Positions 37,801-42,359 of a stretch of 64,000 bases of DNA are shown piece after piece (position 1 is the first letter of the stretch; each line of letters opens with the position of its first letter). The position numbers were made by a program, and so were the translations under genes. The notes beneath the pieces are model-generated. The model was not told the origin of the DNA and ran no database searches. It worked only from the letters and a program-made list of their open reading frames with translations. Source of the stretch: Loripinus fragilis. Taxonomy: Eukaryota > Mollusca > Bivalvia > Lucinida > Lucinidae. The stretch spans positions 26,818,120-26,882,119 of the forward strand of contig OZ026520.1 of the NCBI GenBank assembly GCA_964019695.1, given 5' to 3'.

Positions 37801-39723
37801 TTTGTCGAAAAATATTTTCTCAAGCGTGATAAAATCTAAAGAATTTCAATATCCTGCAGTTGTTTTTCTGAAATAATATGGGGTCAATCGATGGCTGGGC
37901 ACATTGCAAATATCCACACTTACATAATAATAAAATTTAATTATTATACCGCAGGCTATGAAGTATCTTTGACCTTGTCCTCTGACATAATCTTCACAGT
38001 AGCTAAGCTCCGCCCACTTACAATCTCATACAAATAGCTAATCCTCTACCAGGGGGTCCAGGAAGCTTATCCTTTACCAGGGGGTCCAGGAAGCTTATCC
38101 TCTACCAGGGGGTCCAGGAAGCTTATCCTATACCAGGGGGGCCAGGAAGCTAATCCTCTACAAGGGACCTAGGAAGCTTAGCCTCTACCAGGGGGTCCAG
38201 GAAGGTAATTTTCCCTCTAACAAACATTATTTGGCCTCGTCGCTACAAAACTTGTCTTCGGGTTTTCCGACAAAGCGGAAATTAAATCAGTGGAGACTAG
38301 CTAGAAAATTGAAATTTCACCTGTTGCAATAATTATTTAGATATTTTATTTTCCAAAATGCGAATAACAACGGCACTGATAAGACAGACTGCGTGGATGC
38401 ACAGGCTGGTCTGCGCATTTGTTGCTCGCAAACACGGAATACAGGTATCCTCGCGTTTAGGCCCATTTGTTACTGCACTCAGAGGACTTTGTTGTACTTT
38501 TGGACATAGCGGTGAATGATATAGGTCCCAATTATCTATACCTACTTGCCTTTTACATATTATTATGCTGTGTGTAAGTATAGTTGAATAAACTCTAATA
38601 TATTTTTTCAGATGTATTAGGTGATGGGACTGGTTTTGATGGCTGCATCTACGATCTCAGACTTGGAAATTTTGATTATCCTCATGATGAATTCGCATAC
38701 GTTGATCTCTGGAGTGATAGAACAAATGGAACATTGTACAATTTAGGTACAGTAAAACCTGTCTTAAGCGGCCACTCAAAAATAGACAAAACAAATATCT
38801 AAATCATAAATGCTAGCTTAATAAAGGTCAAAAGTATTGCAGAATGTTCTCTTTGAGCATTCTGCAATACTTTTGACCTGTATTAAGCGATAATTAGTCT
38901 TGAAAACCAATTTTCGTCTTTTTGAGAGTGTTCGCTTTAAACAGGTTTTACTGTAATTAATAAAATGACTATCATTGCAGTCCGGTAAACTGTTTTTCTG
39001 AATTATAGCCAATTATGACAACACTTGTACAGCCTTGCTGTACTAGCCGTTTTTTATGACGACATGGTAGAATGTCTGATTTCGAATCTGGTGACCCAGC
39101 AGGGGAAAAGGTAATTAATATGTTAATCTGTTAAATATGGCGCTTATCGTGTCTCTATACAGGTTCGTTAAAAATCGAACGAGAATGAATCTAACATGGA
39201 GGGGAATAGAGTATCTACACTTGTACATCCATTCTGCACGAGCGGGCTTTTGTGACGACGTGGTAGAGTGTATGATTTCAAATCCAGCAGCCTTGGTTCA
39301 ATCACAAGACAAGTAAAAGGTGATCGCCTATTCTAAAAGTCTCAAAATGTGAGCTTATAGGATGGGACTCAAGCTGGCTTCTGTCGATTCACACTTTCAA
39401 GCATGAATATCTCTGAGGCCATAGAGTCGGCCTAAGAATACTGAATTAGGCAGATTATAATAGTTTCTCTGACTTATTTTCTGATTTCTAAATACAATCA
39501 ATCATTTAAACTTGAAAACGTTAATGTTTATAGGCATACTAAAAATGTTAAGTGTTTAATTTTTAAGTTCTGGATTTTAGAAATTGTAAACTTTCATTCA
39601 TGCATTTATTTTTGTTTAGATGCCATGTTCAATGAAACAACAAGCACAGAGTATATCCGGTCAATCTGTGGTATGGTCAGTCTCAAGAACACTACTACAA
39701 TCCTGGGTGATGGGCTTGACTAG
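4682..39723 (+). CDS. LamG-domain (neurexin/laminin G-like) secreted protein, 3' ten exons
   Basis: Ten exons join in one frame: 4682-4881, 6173-6272, 8124-8243, 13766-13834, 19289-19318, 23390-23575, 27629-27765, 33148-33238, 38612-38746 and 39620-39723, totalling 1172 bp (390 residues plus TAG). Every boundary is AG/GT and every phase matches. Exons 1-4 give the C-terminal half of one LamG domain (YIYIGNN, then GFEGCITHM). Exons 6-10 give a whole LamG domain (ISF-type strand, SYIALEINNNG, ITLYVDGYY, YLYIGNS, GFDGCIYDLRL). In each, the GC(I) cysteine is followed by a second cysteine in the next exon (TNTCGC; RSICG), as in the LamG disulfide. Six N-glycosylation sequons (NVT, NQS, NRT, NGT, NET, NTT) and no membrane segment point to an extracellular protein, perhaps an adhesion or matrix factor; the partner is unknown. 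The 5' exons lie left of the window. Confidence 0.85.
5439..5640. mobile_element. MITE with TACAGTAAAACC ends
   Basis: Starts TACAGTAAAACCTGTC and TTAAGCGGCCAC; the right side carries the inverted GTGGCCGCTTAAGA but has lost the outermost bases. A more complete copy lies at 38748-38955. TA target duplication suggests a Tc1/mariner-like mover. Confidence 0.7.
5671..5898. mobile_element. foldback element with GGATAGGATTAAT centre
   Basis: The arms TGTCATGCCAGTCAAGAGTG and its complement near 5890 enclose a palindromic core, ATTAATCCTATC-N-GGATAGGATTAAT, flanked by ATCGATAGATCACTAGT-type arms. A second copy is at 22994-23204. Confidence 0.75.
6173..6272 (+). CDS. LamG gene exon 2 (phase 0 to 1)
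   Basis: Preceded by TTTTCTTTCAG and ending AACAACG|GTATGA. It encodes ADNYASVSHSW ... KYIYIGNN, the strand carrying the LamG Y-I-G-N motif. It pairs by phase and motif with exon 8. Confidence 0.85.
6336..6556. mobile_element. palindromic GATCAGACTGCGC element
   Basis: Begins GGCCTCGATGCGAGAA, contains GATCAGACTGCGCGGATGCG and CTTTGTTGTTCGCAAACC, and ends with the inverted CTAACGTCGAGGTCC. Related copies are at 7586-7797, 34300-34530, 34630-34855 and 38233-38465. Confidence 0.7.
6633..7551. mobile_element. TIR DNA transposon remnant, ~0.92 kb, 28-bp perfect TIRs
   Basis: ATACTGAACAAAAGTGAAAA at 6633 is repeated exactly as its complement ending at 7550, 28 bp in all, bounded by TA. The end sequence resembles the Tc1/mariner ISRm11-type group as I recall it. 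No transposase frame remains inside, so it is non-autonomous or gutted. Confidence 0.75.
7586..7797. mobile_element. palindromic GATCAGACTGCGC-type element, diverged
   Basis: Starts GACTTCGATGCGAGAA, contains AAAGGTGCAGACCAGCCTG, and ends CCTCGCATCGCGGCCC. It is the same family as 6336-6556 but shorter in its inner arms. Confidence 0.6.
8124..8243 (+). CDS. LamG gene exon 3 (phase 1 to 1)
   Basis: Acceptor GTGTTTTTCCAG, donor CCTA|GTAAGT. It encodes SSSYRGFEGCITHMQID followed by a Pro-rich tail; G-F-x-G-C-I is the hallmark end of a LamG domain and supplies its first disulfide cysteine. Confidence 0.9.
8470..9805 (+). pseudogene. retroelement remnant: RT C-terminal part (YLDD) plus 3' UTR
   Basis: From 8474 a frame of 132 codons carries RYLDDLFNID, APFLDLNLSI and IYDKRDDFNFEIVNFPFLD, the YxDD box and following strands of a reverse transcriptase of a type common in bivalve genomes. 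It ends at a frameshift near 8867; the match continues in another frame (KLLKQGYRYHKIRKAF, then DQFKKIVKRY) before stops at ~9108. Non-coding 3' sequence follows to ~9805, ending in a GTGGTATTTCCTGATC and ACTCACTTAC tail. The RT fingers and upstream part are missing, so this is a 5'-truncated, dead copy. It lies in the intron after exon 3 of the LamG gene. Whether it belongs to a Penelope-like or a non-LTR lineage I cannot decide from the fragment. Confidence 0.7.
9815..10530. repeat. ~165-bp satellite array (CAAAGGGCCATAACTC type), block 1
   Basis: About five diverged units, each with AATCAAAGGGGCATAACT, GACACAT.GTCTTGACCT and CATTCCTATAAAGTTTCATG-like segments, spaced roughly 155-170 bp. 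The same array resumes at 12640. Confidence 0.75.
10531..12639. other. 2.1-kb block interrupting a satellite array
   Basis: Block 1 stops mid-unit near 10530 and the satellite resumes mid-unit near 12640, so this block looks like an insertion. It holds no open frame of note apart from a 66-codon frame at 12200 without recognisable features. I found no terminal inverted repeat. A foldback at 10699-10821 is listed separately. Confidence 0.4.
10699..10821. repeat. inverted repeat (TTATTTCTG-TAGTTGAC arms)
   Basis: The outer arm TTATTTCTGGGTAGTTGAC pairs with GTCAACTAGTCAGAAATAA, and the inner arm CACTCTAAGAT pairs with ATCTTAGAGTG; loop of ~25 bp. Confidence 0.7.
12640..13345. repeat. ~165-bp satellite array, block 2
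   Basis: Four units of the block-1 satellite (AATCAAAGGGCCATAACTC at 12738, 12903, and diverged at ~13070 and ~13240). Confidence 0.75.
13507..13734. mobile_element. MITE with TACTGTAAATT / AATTACAGTA ends
   Basis: Inverted ends around an interior rich in TTCGCGAA palindromes (TCGCGAATTTTAACTTCGC, TCTCGCGAAAATTTCGG). TA bounds suggest a Tc1/mariner-type target. It ends 31 nt before exon 4. Confidence 0.75.
13766..13834 (+). CDS. LamG gene exon 4 (phase 1 to 1)
   Basis: Acceptor TTGTTGTATTTCAG, donor CCAG|GTATGT. It encodes AKLLQTNTCGCVIKVWDP, which holds the partner cysteine for exon 3. The acceptor lies only 31 nt after the end of a MITE. Confidence 0.8.
13835..15789. other. intronic DNA without recognised genes
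   Basis: Scanned on both strands; no exon with matching phase and no repeat family that I could pair within the window. Confidence 0.45.
15790..16865. repeat. three tandem copies of a ~370-bp unit
   Basis: CTCAAAGGTCTGACATGGTC occurs at 16019 and 16388 and in decayed form near 16757. Each unit also has CACAACATAAATCCAA-type, ACAGTAAAGGTTTTCTGC-type and TCTGAAGATTTTAACAGCAG segments in the same order. Open frames here are by-products of the duplication. Confidence 0.8.
16866..19106. other. intronic DNA; one unrecognised open stretch on both strands
   Basis: Mostly unassigned. Between 17800 and 18190 both strands stay open (128 codons minus, 112 plus). The minus frame reads like ordinary protein in places (LRWTRREIIVLTEPN) but shows no motif, no ATG context and no conserved neighbour; I do not call it a gene. 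Confidence 0.4.
19107..19214. mobile_element. short TIR element with ACGTCGATATGACG core
   Basis: CCCAGCAGGAAC and GTACCTGCTGGG form inverted ends; the interior iterates CAACGTCGATATGACGC-like words in both orientations. It ends 74 bp before the 30-bp microexon. Confidence 0.7.
19289..19318 (+). CDS. LamG gene exon 5, 30-bp microexon (phase 1 to 1)
   Basis: A strong acceptor (CCTTTTCTTTGCAG) and a consensus donor (AAA|GTAAGT) enclose 30 bases encoding a linker, VTKPVHAAQ, between the two LamG domains. Being symmetric in phase, it could be skipped without a frameshift. Confidence 0.7.
19371..19563. mobile_element. GGATCC-end element
   Basis: GGCGGATCCAGAGGGG at the left and CTGGATCCGCC at the right are inverted; the interior contains the hairpin GTGGTCTCATTGAGACCA. 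Related to the CATGCGCGGATCCAG family elsewhere. Confidence 0.65.
19635..21155. mobile_element. 1.5-kb TIR element (GTGTTTCCAG ends)
   Basis: GTGTTTCCAG...AGTGACCCCCGTTATT at 19637-19667 is mirrored by AATAACGGGGGTCACT...CTGGAAACAC at 21122-21153. No transposase frame is visible in the 1.5 kb, so it is non-autonomous. A CA-rich patch (19967-19990) and a foldback related to 24098-24220 lie within it. Confidence 0.7.
21156..22063. other. intronic DNA with a decayed GATCAGAC hairpin
   Basis: At 21190-21265 a decayed member of the hairpin family seen at 27212 (GGCCCAGATCAGACGCC, CTGTTTGTTTACAGAAT). Otherwise nothing recognised. Confidence 0.45.
22064..22317. mobile_element. TIR element with ATTCTAATGCACT ends
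   Basis: ATTCTAATGCACT at 22064 and AGTGCATTAGAAT ending at 22317 are exact complements; the interior has CGTCG/CGACG-rich foldback segments. It directly abuts the next element. Confidence 0.65.
22317..22483. mobile_element. palindromic element with GGGGATAAC ends
   Basis: GGGGATAACC..TATTCAAAATCTTCATTTGGG pairs with CCCAAATGAAAATTTTGAATA..GTTATCCCC over most of its length; the centre holds TTTTACGGCTCCGC / GCGTCGCCGTAAAA. Confidence 0.75.
22994..23204. mobile_element. foldback element, second copy
   Basis: Same family as 5671-5898: TGACAGTGACG arm, ATTAATCCTATCCTGCGGATAGGATTAAT-type centre (written here in parts), then TGACGTCACTGTCACTCTTG. Confidence 0.75.
23390..23575 (+). CDS. LamG gene exon 6 (phase 1 to 1)
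   Basis: Acceptor ATTTCTTACAG, donor AACG|GTAATT. It encodes the N-terminal strands of the second LamG domain: YAFNRTLEYF, NFLIRVSFVTD, then SYIALEINNN. The equivalent exon for the first LamG domain must be upstream of the window. Confidence 0.85.
23607..24041 (+). mobile_element. retroelement 3'-end copy, long form
   Basis: From TTTATTTACTGTTGGGTCC through GATGATGCATTGATAAG to the TTTTCTTACTTA end. It aligns over its length with 58667-59100. Confidence 0.75.
24098..24220. repeat. foldback with CAAAAGAAACG / TTTTGAGTACC arms
   Basis: ACATATGTTCTTGGTACTC...GAGTACCTACAACATATGT is an inverted repeat around GTCTCATTGAGTC, followed by GGTTGAGAAATAAG. Diverged copies occur at 20760-20885 and 13415-13480. 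Confidence 0.65.
24306..24510. mobile_element. GGATCC-end element, truncated
   Basis: Starts TGCGCGGATCCAGAGGGG and holds the perfect hairpin GAAGCAATTGGACCC..GGGTCCCATTGCTTC; the right terminus is lost. Confidence 0.6.
24511..24769. other. no feature recognised
   Basis: An open + strand stretch (24523-24768) without motif or splice support. Confidence 0.4.
24770..24915 (-). mobile_element. possible second tRNA-derived SINE family, copy 1
   Basis: AGCGGAAGGA...CATGAAAGTATGGGG...ATTGAACTC. The last part read on the minus strand resembles a polymerase III B box. A sister copy is at 31785-31930. Confidence 0.35.
25050..25900. repeat. tandem array, ~190-207-bp units
   Basis: Four diverged units, each with GTCATGGTATGAAGAT-, GTGCATGTGATTAT-, TACTATCAACA- and GAGATCA.CTCCTC-like blocks in the same order (GTGCATG at 25334, 25541, 25728). 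Confidence 0.75.
26006..26098 (+). pseudogene. possible decayed WAP-type exon inside LamG intron
   Basis: After an acceptor-like GATTGTTTCTTGTAG, the bases read KQAGQPGKCPGWAE, the typical start of a whey acidic protein four-disulfide core (K-x-G-x-C-P). Shifting by one frame further on gives a VDAV..W stretch that looks like a corrupted cysteine core. A GGTC follows where a donor could be, but it is not consensus. The entry phase would suit the LamG gene, yet the frame breaks, so I treat it as a relic or chance match. Confidence 0.3.
26099..26948. other. intronic DNA, nothing recognised
   Basis: AT-rich; an 83-codon open stretch at 26186 has no splice or motif support. Confidence 0.4.
26949..27089. 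mobile_element. palindromic element (TTATTGAC ends)
   Basis: Arms GTTATTGACTTCAAT, GGTAGACAT, ATTTATCTACCC and AAAAGTGATA return as complements around CGGCCTAGCGGCC. Confidence 0.75.
27212..27296. repeat. hairpin GATCAGACATCGCATGATGCG
   Basis: GCAAACAGTGCAGACCCAGATCAGACATCGC folds onto GCGATGTCTGATCAGGATCTTCACTGTTTGC. A near-identical hairpin lies at 31418-31500. Confidence 0.85.
27415..27512. mobile_element. partial CCTCGAGGTTATAAA-end element
   Basis: AGTTTGTATGAGCAGTTGAAATT...AAGTTTTATAAACTCGAG matches the right half of 49342-49583. Confidence 0.55.
27629..27765 (+). CDS. LamG gene exon 7 (phase 1 to 0)
   Basis: Acceptor CTGGTTTCAG, donor TAT|GTAAGT. It encodes TVTFLFRDGTFAFDM, then DGRPHDAWVYRSFGQATI; same entry and exit phases and same LamG position as exon 1, though 63 bp shorter. 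Confidence 0.85.
27880..30480. repeat. 2.6-kb region iterating TTTAA/TTAAA words
   Basis: Dozens of short words such as CCTTTAAA, CATTTAAA, CCTTAAAA and TTAAATT recur every 15-40 bases in 27880-28540 and 29040-30480. A GGATCC-type element at ~28577-28935 splits the region. There is no fixed period, so it is not a simple satellite. No coding potential. Confidence 0.55.
28577..28935. mobile_element. decayed GGATCC-end element pair
   Basis: Two partial units with GGGTCCATACCAGTATT.CT, CCCTCTGGATCTTGGCATGG and CCATCCCCTCTCTGGGCC, related to 24306-24510. Confidence 0.5.
30490..31410. other. intronic DNA, nothing recognised
   Basis: No exon with suitable splice sites and no paired repeat found. 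Confidence 0.4.
31418..31500. repeat. hairpin GATCAGACATCGCATTTTGCG
   Basis: Sister of 27212-27296 in inverse orientation; GTAAGCAAACAGTGAAGATCC through GCACTGTTTGCCC. Confidence 0.85.
31503..31730 (+). mobile_element. retroelement 3'-end fragment (GTTGTTGATGATTC type)
   Basis: Resembles 9560-9720 (CATTCTAGTATTGCAATCAT / ATGGGGAAGAGAGAGCTG) and the complement of 50100-50240. Confidence 0.45.
31785..31930 (-). mobile_element. possible second tRNA-derived SINE family, copy 2
   Basis: AGCGGAAGGACGG ... GGGATCGAACTCATGACCCC; on the minus strand GAGTTCGATCCC fits a B box. Matches 24770-24915. Confidence 0.4.
31976..33000. repeat. three tandem copies of a ~340-bp chimeric unit
   Basis: CCATATACATACGTGGAT recurs at 32171, 32512 and 32850. 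Each unit begins with a piece like the RT C-terminus (DQF.KISKRYQRLRYSM), then a GATCTAAACTTTATTC segment, then the left half of a GGATCC-end element with a T/C-rich run. Copies are ~95% alike, so the triplication is young. The overlapping long open frames here arise from it. Confidence 0.85.
33001..33133. mobile_element. right half of GGATCC-end element before exon 8
   Basis: TTTTGCTGGTGGGCTGATTAGGGCCC ... TTTAGATCCGCGCATG completes the third unit. Its end is 14 nt from the exon 8 acceptor. Confidence 0.75.
33148..33238 (+). CDS. LamG gene exon 8 (phase 0 to 1)
   Basis: Acceptor CGTTTTCAG, donor AGTG|GTAGGG (a weak +5). It encodes VDGYYDYEMVDC ... NYLYIGNS, matching exon 2 in phase and motif. 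The acceptor lies 14 nt after the end of a GGATCC-end repeat, so its branch point is probably repeat-derived. Confidence 0.8.
33474..33710. mobile_element. TIR element with GGGATAYGGG word filling
   Basis: CTGATGCCCTGG at the left and CCAGGGCATCAG at the right are exact complements. The inside consists of AGGGATAC/TGGGATATT words repeated about ten times with T/A-rich spacers. Confidence 0.75.
34300..34530. mobile_element. palindromic GATCAGACTGCGC element
   Basis: ACGAGAAAAGCTGTCTTCGG ... CTTGCGCATCCGCGCAGTCT ... CAGGTTTTCTTGCGGCG; same family as 6336-6556. Confidence 0.7.
34630..34855. mobile_element. palindromic GATCAGACTGCGC-type element, second copy
   Basis: Starts CATCGCGAGAAAACCTGTC and ends CTCGCGCCGAGGGCC; lies in the opposite sense to its neighbour at 34300. 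Confidence 0.7.
34856..35400. repeat. degenerate tandem repeat (GGACTTTGATTTT units)
   Basis: CAGCCCA..G..GAGGAC.TTTGATTTTCTG...GCAGGTCCC... recurs at 34920, 35100 and, in decayed form, beyond 35290; includes a poly-C run at 35083-35097. Confidence 0.55.
35740..35865. repeat. GGGGAACA-word patch
   Basis: GAGCAGGGAACACAG, GAGGAACAACAGAACAC and AGGGGAACAAGAAG within 125 bp; similar wording to 48994-49208. Confidence 0.5.
36226..38037. other. intronic DNA, nothing recognised
   Basis: Poly-A/T-rich; open stretches at 36425-36670 and 36955-37233 are low complexity and lack splice support. Confidence 0.4.
38038..38206. repeat. 28-bp minisatellite, six units
   Basis: CTACCAGGGGGTCCAGGAAG with a short CTTATCCT link, repeated six times with a few substitutions. 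Confidence 0.9.
38233..38465. mobile_element. palindromic GATCAGACTGCGC-type element
   Basis: GGCCTCGTCGCTACAAAAC ... TCCTCGCGTTTAGGCCC; interior GATAAGACAGACTGCGTGG. Confidence 0.65.
38612..38746 (+). CDS. LamG gene exon 9 (phase 1 to 1)
   Basis: Acceptor TATTTTTTCAG, donor TTAG|GTACAG. It encodes GTGFDGCIYDLRLGNFDYP and an acidic, aromatic tail with an NGT sequon. The donor is overlapped by a MITE insertion at its +2/+3 bases. Confidence 0.85.
38748..38955. mobile_element. MITE TACAGTAAAACC inserted at exon 9 donor
   Basis: TACAGTAAAACCTGTCTTAAG at the left and GGTTTTACTGTA at the right, bounded by TA. The interior holds GTATTGCAGAATG..CATTCTGCAATAC. The left TA overlaps the donor GTA of exon 9. 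Confidence 0.8.
38956..39619. other. last intron, two half-copies of an unnamed repeat
   Basis: ACTTGTACAGCCTTGCTGTACTAGC at 39022 and ACTTGTACATCCATTCTGCACGAGCG at 39219 each precede TTTTGTGACGACGTGGTAGA-like text, so a ~195-bp unit is duplicated. No gene. Confidence 0.5.
39620..39723 (+). CDS. LamG gene exon 10, terminal, with stop
   Basis: Acceptor TTATTTTTGTTTAG. It encodes 33 more residues with a cysteine (RSICGMV) and two N-glycosylation sequons, then TAG at 39721-39723. No membrane segment or GPI-type hydrophobic tail follows, so the product should be secreted. Confidence 0.8.
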
Positions 39724-39817
39724 TGGGATAGAATGTGGCCAGTATTAAGTCATGGAGGACTCTTACCTGAAGTTTTTATTACTTCTTGCATTCAAGAAAC
39801 ATATGTTATAAAATGAC

Positions 39818-39823
39818 AATAAA
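39818..39823 (+). terminator. polyadenylation signal AATAAA of the LamG gene
   Basis: AATAAA lies 95 bases after the stop codon, followed by a T/G-rich stretch (TATGCTTTTGTG) suitable as a downstream element. Confidence 0.7.
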
Positions 39824-39892
39824 TATGTTATGCTTTTGTGATATCATTTGTAGATAAAAAAAAGCAAACATTAATATAGTTTTTAGTTTTGT

Positions 39893-40115
39893 GCTTCTTT
39901 TGTGGTTCATTTATGCTTTTTTTGTCTTATTTTGTTATGCTTTCGTGCGTGTCTGTTTATTGATGCCTTATGGTCATCTGCTGGGAAAGGGCTGACCTCT
40001 GGGCTCTCGTTTGTGATGTCTAATTGTGTAGTTGTCAATTTCCCATTGGTATCCTGGGTCAGATGAGGTGCTTGATTGTATCGATTCCTGATCTTTGCCC
40101 TCTTTCTTACCTTGA
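39893..40115 (+). mobile_element. retroelement 3'-end copy, 5'-truncated
   Basis: GTGCTTCTTTTGTGGTTC ... TGATCTTTGCCCTCTTTCTTACC; starts part-way into the family and lies 70 bp after the LamG polyadenylation signal. Confidence 0.7.
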
Positions 40116-40839
40116 TTATCAGAGTTGTTTTGTCTATGCTGCGTGGCGGCCCTAAAAAGTCTCCCTGCATTTTCATTGAATGCTCTTATTATTCCAATCT
40201 TCAGATTGTGTGCACAATCTCCTTCTATTATTCCTTTCCCTGGATATCCTCTATGTCTTGTACTGCATTTAAGATCACTAGATGACTGATTTTCATACAC
40301 AGTTGTATAACTTCTGCTATCTTTATCTCTGTGGACTTGTATTGGCCATTTTGATTATCGATTGCATTTGTTATGTCTTTCTTTGCTTTTAAGGAGGCAT
40401 ATTAATACTGGCTTATCATCTTAATAACCAGTGTGTTGAATGCTTGTCCTGGGATGGTACTTATCCACACAACTATTATGCTAAGACTAAATTAGCAAAA
40501 CTACTCATTTCTCTCATTAGGTTATAATCAGCGTCCTCTATTCGTATTCCTAGTTACATTAAGAATTTTCGGAATATGCTTCCTACCATTAGGTAATCTC
40601 CTCTCGGGTCACCTATTATCAGGAAGTATACTAAACCATTTTAATGCATTCAAAAGACGCGGAATGTATCCTAATGTTTCTAAGTGAAATGTCAAGAGGT
40701 GTGTCTGTTGCACACATTTTTGTACTAAAGCTACCATTCCATCATCTATGGTAGACAGTTTTTCATAATCAATGATAATGATATGAACTAAACTTCATCT
40801 GATCTAACTTATGTTATAACTTGAACTGAAATTAATTGT
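40116..40839. other. no feature recognised
   Basis: AT-rich intergenic DNA. A minus-strand open stretch overlapping 39974-40300 is partly read-through of the retroelement copy. Confidence 0.35.
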
Positions 40840-41300
40840 GCCATGCAATATTATGGACAAACTGGCCGATCCCTTAAGACAAGGTTGTGGTACTTGATTG
40901 TATCGATTCCTGATCTTTGCACCCTTACTTACTTTCATGAGCACTTTCCTAAAATGAAAAAGCCTAAACATTTGACACGTTTCTTTATCGCCATTTCAAA
41001 AATAATGGTCATTCGCCTAGTAAAATTATAATTCAACCAGTTGAAAAATTTATATATGATCCAAATTCATCATCTAGATTAAAAAATATAAAGAGACATG
41101 AAACTGAACTAAAATTGGTTAAATTTTTGCAATCATCTTTTCCTTTAGGCTTTAATGATAATATATACCATGAGGGTAGCCTATATTTCTAAAATGCCTT
41201 ATTTTGATGTTTTTACTCTTTTGGAATGTAAAAAACGTAAAAGTAGATCTCATGGTTAACGTAAAAATGGCACATTGAGAGAAAAAAATAATTCTCTGAA
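40840..41300 (+). pseudogene. GIY-YIG endonuclease remnant of a Penelope-like retroelement
   Basis: The text reads CAMQYYGQTGRSLKTRL, the Y-x-G-Q-T-G-R-S-L core of the GIY-YIG nuclease found at the C-terminus of Penelope-like elements. After a 53-bp foreign insert it continues with a HSPSKIIIQPVEKFIYDPNS-like stretch and KNIKRHETEL, then several stops. Frameshifts and stops make it dead. It lies about 1 kb past the LamG gene. The RT part was not found next to it. Confidence 0.6.
40884..40936 (+). mobile_element. 53-bp retroelement 3' end nested in GIY-YIG remnant
   Basis: GGTACTTGATTGTATCGATT...TTACTTACTTT is the exact tail of the 58.7-kb copy, breaking the GIY-YIG match on both sides. An extreme 5' truncation. 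Confidence 0.7.
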
Positions 41301-41373
41301 GGATCTTTCTCTAGCTTTAAATAATCGTGGTCGGCATGGCTTACTTTCATTTTAAGTTCCTTGCCTATTTCAG

Positions 41374-41764
41374 TTTTACGTCATTGTCGTCAAGTGATGT
41401 GGTTGTTATGTTAAAGTGACGTCAGCATGTGAAATTGTATCTTTGTGTATTCAGGGACTTCTGGAAGCTTATTTTTAAAGGTGAACAAGAAAAAGACTCC
41501 ATTATTCGATCTTATTCGTGTGAGGGTAGGATAAAAAAATATGTCTCTCGGCATCGTCGTTTGTCATCACTCGCAAGCCTCGTGATGCCAAATGGCGATC
41601 CTCGGGACATATTTTTCTATCCTACCCTCACACTCATGATAGATTCTAATATTCTTGCACACCGGATACGGATATCTGAGATTGTACCCTTGGATAGAAC
41701 ACCCAGGTAAACCGCATGTATAGATCTCGGAGGGTGTTGGCTACCGGAGGTAAACAAACAGAAT
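41374..41764. mobile_element. hairpin element GTGAGGGTAGGATA, copy 1
   Basis: GTGTGAGGGTAGGATA at 41518 and TATCCTACCCTCACAC at 41618 bracket arms with GGCATC..GATGCC. Flanks (GTCGTCAAGTGATG..., TGATAGATTCT) recur at 48260-48540. Confidence 0.7.
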
Positions 41765-42359
41765 ATGGATGGACAGGGTCTGGATTTATCCATTTTTATT
41801 TCTTATAGAGAGTTTCTTGGAGACGAAAGCAGCAAACAGGTTGCTTCTTTATTGAATGATAAGGACTCGGAATGTGTTAAATGCTTTTTATATATGTCCG
41901 TAGTACCCAGGGCGACTTTTCAAATGGCAATTGCAATATTTTCAATGAAAAAAGGCTATTCTTTTGATCATAGCTGCAATTACACCAACCTTTGACACAA
42001 ATTGCATGTGCCGCCACAATTCTATATCATTCTCCTTCATGATATATAACAGCCATGTCCCCAAAATGCTATTTAAGTATCAATACTTAAAATTTGCTTA
42101 AGGTCATATCATTTTGATGGTTAGCAAAATGTGCAGAGGTTACTTGACGGCTGGCATGCTTGCTATCGGAGTGACAGTGGTTTTGATTTCGGAGATTGAT
42201 ACATACTGCCACACACTTAGTGCCTGAATCATATATAGTTTAAGCGTGCCAAGATAAAAAAAAAATGCTACAAATCGAAGACTACCAGGGAACGAAATTC
42301 AGAAGACAAATTGAGAGGTTTTGCAGCTGTTAAGTGTTGTGAAAAGTGTTCATCTTCAG
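41765..42359. other. intergenic; 76-codon open frame without support
   Basis: ATG at 41765 opens MDGQGLDLSIFISYREFLGD, 76 codons. It is not recognised and has no splice partner seen. It could be a real small exon but I do not call it. Confidence 0.3.

Noticed and set aside
39974..40300. 108-codon minus-strand open frame
   Set aside because: Over half is the complement of the retroelement 3' end, so it is a by-product.
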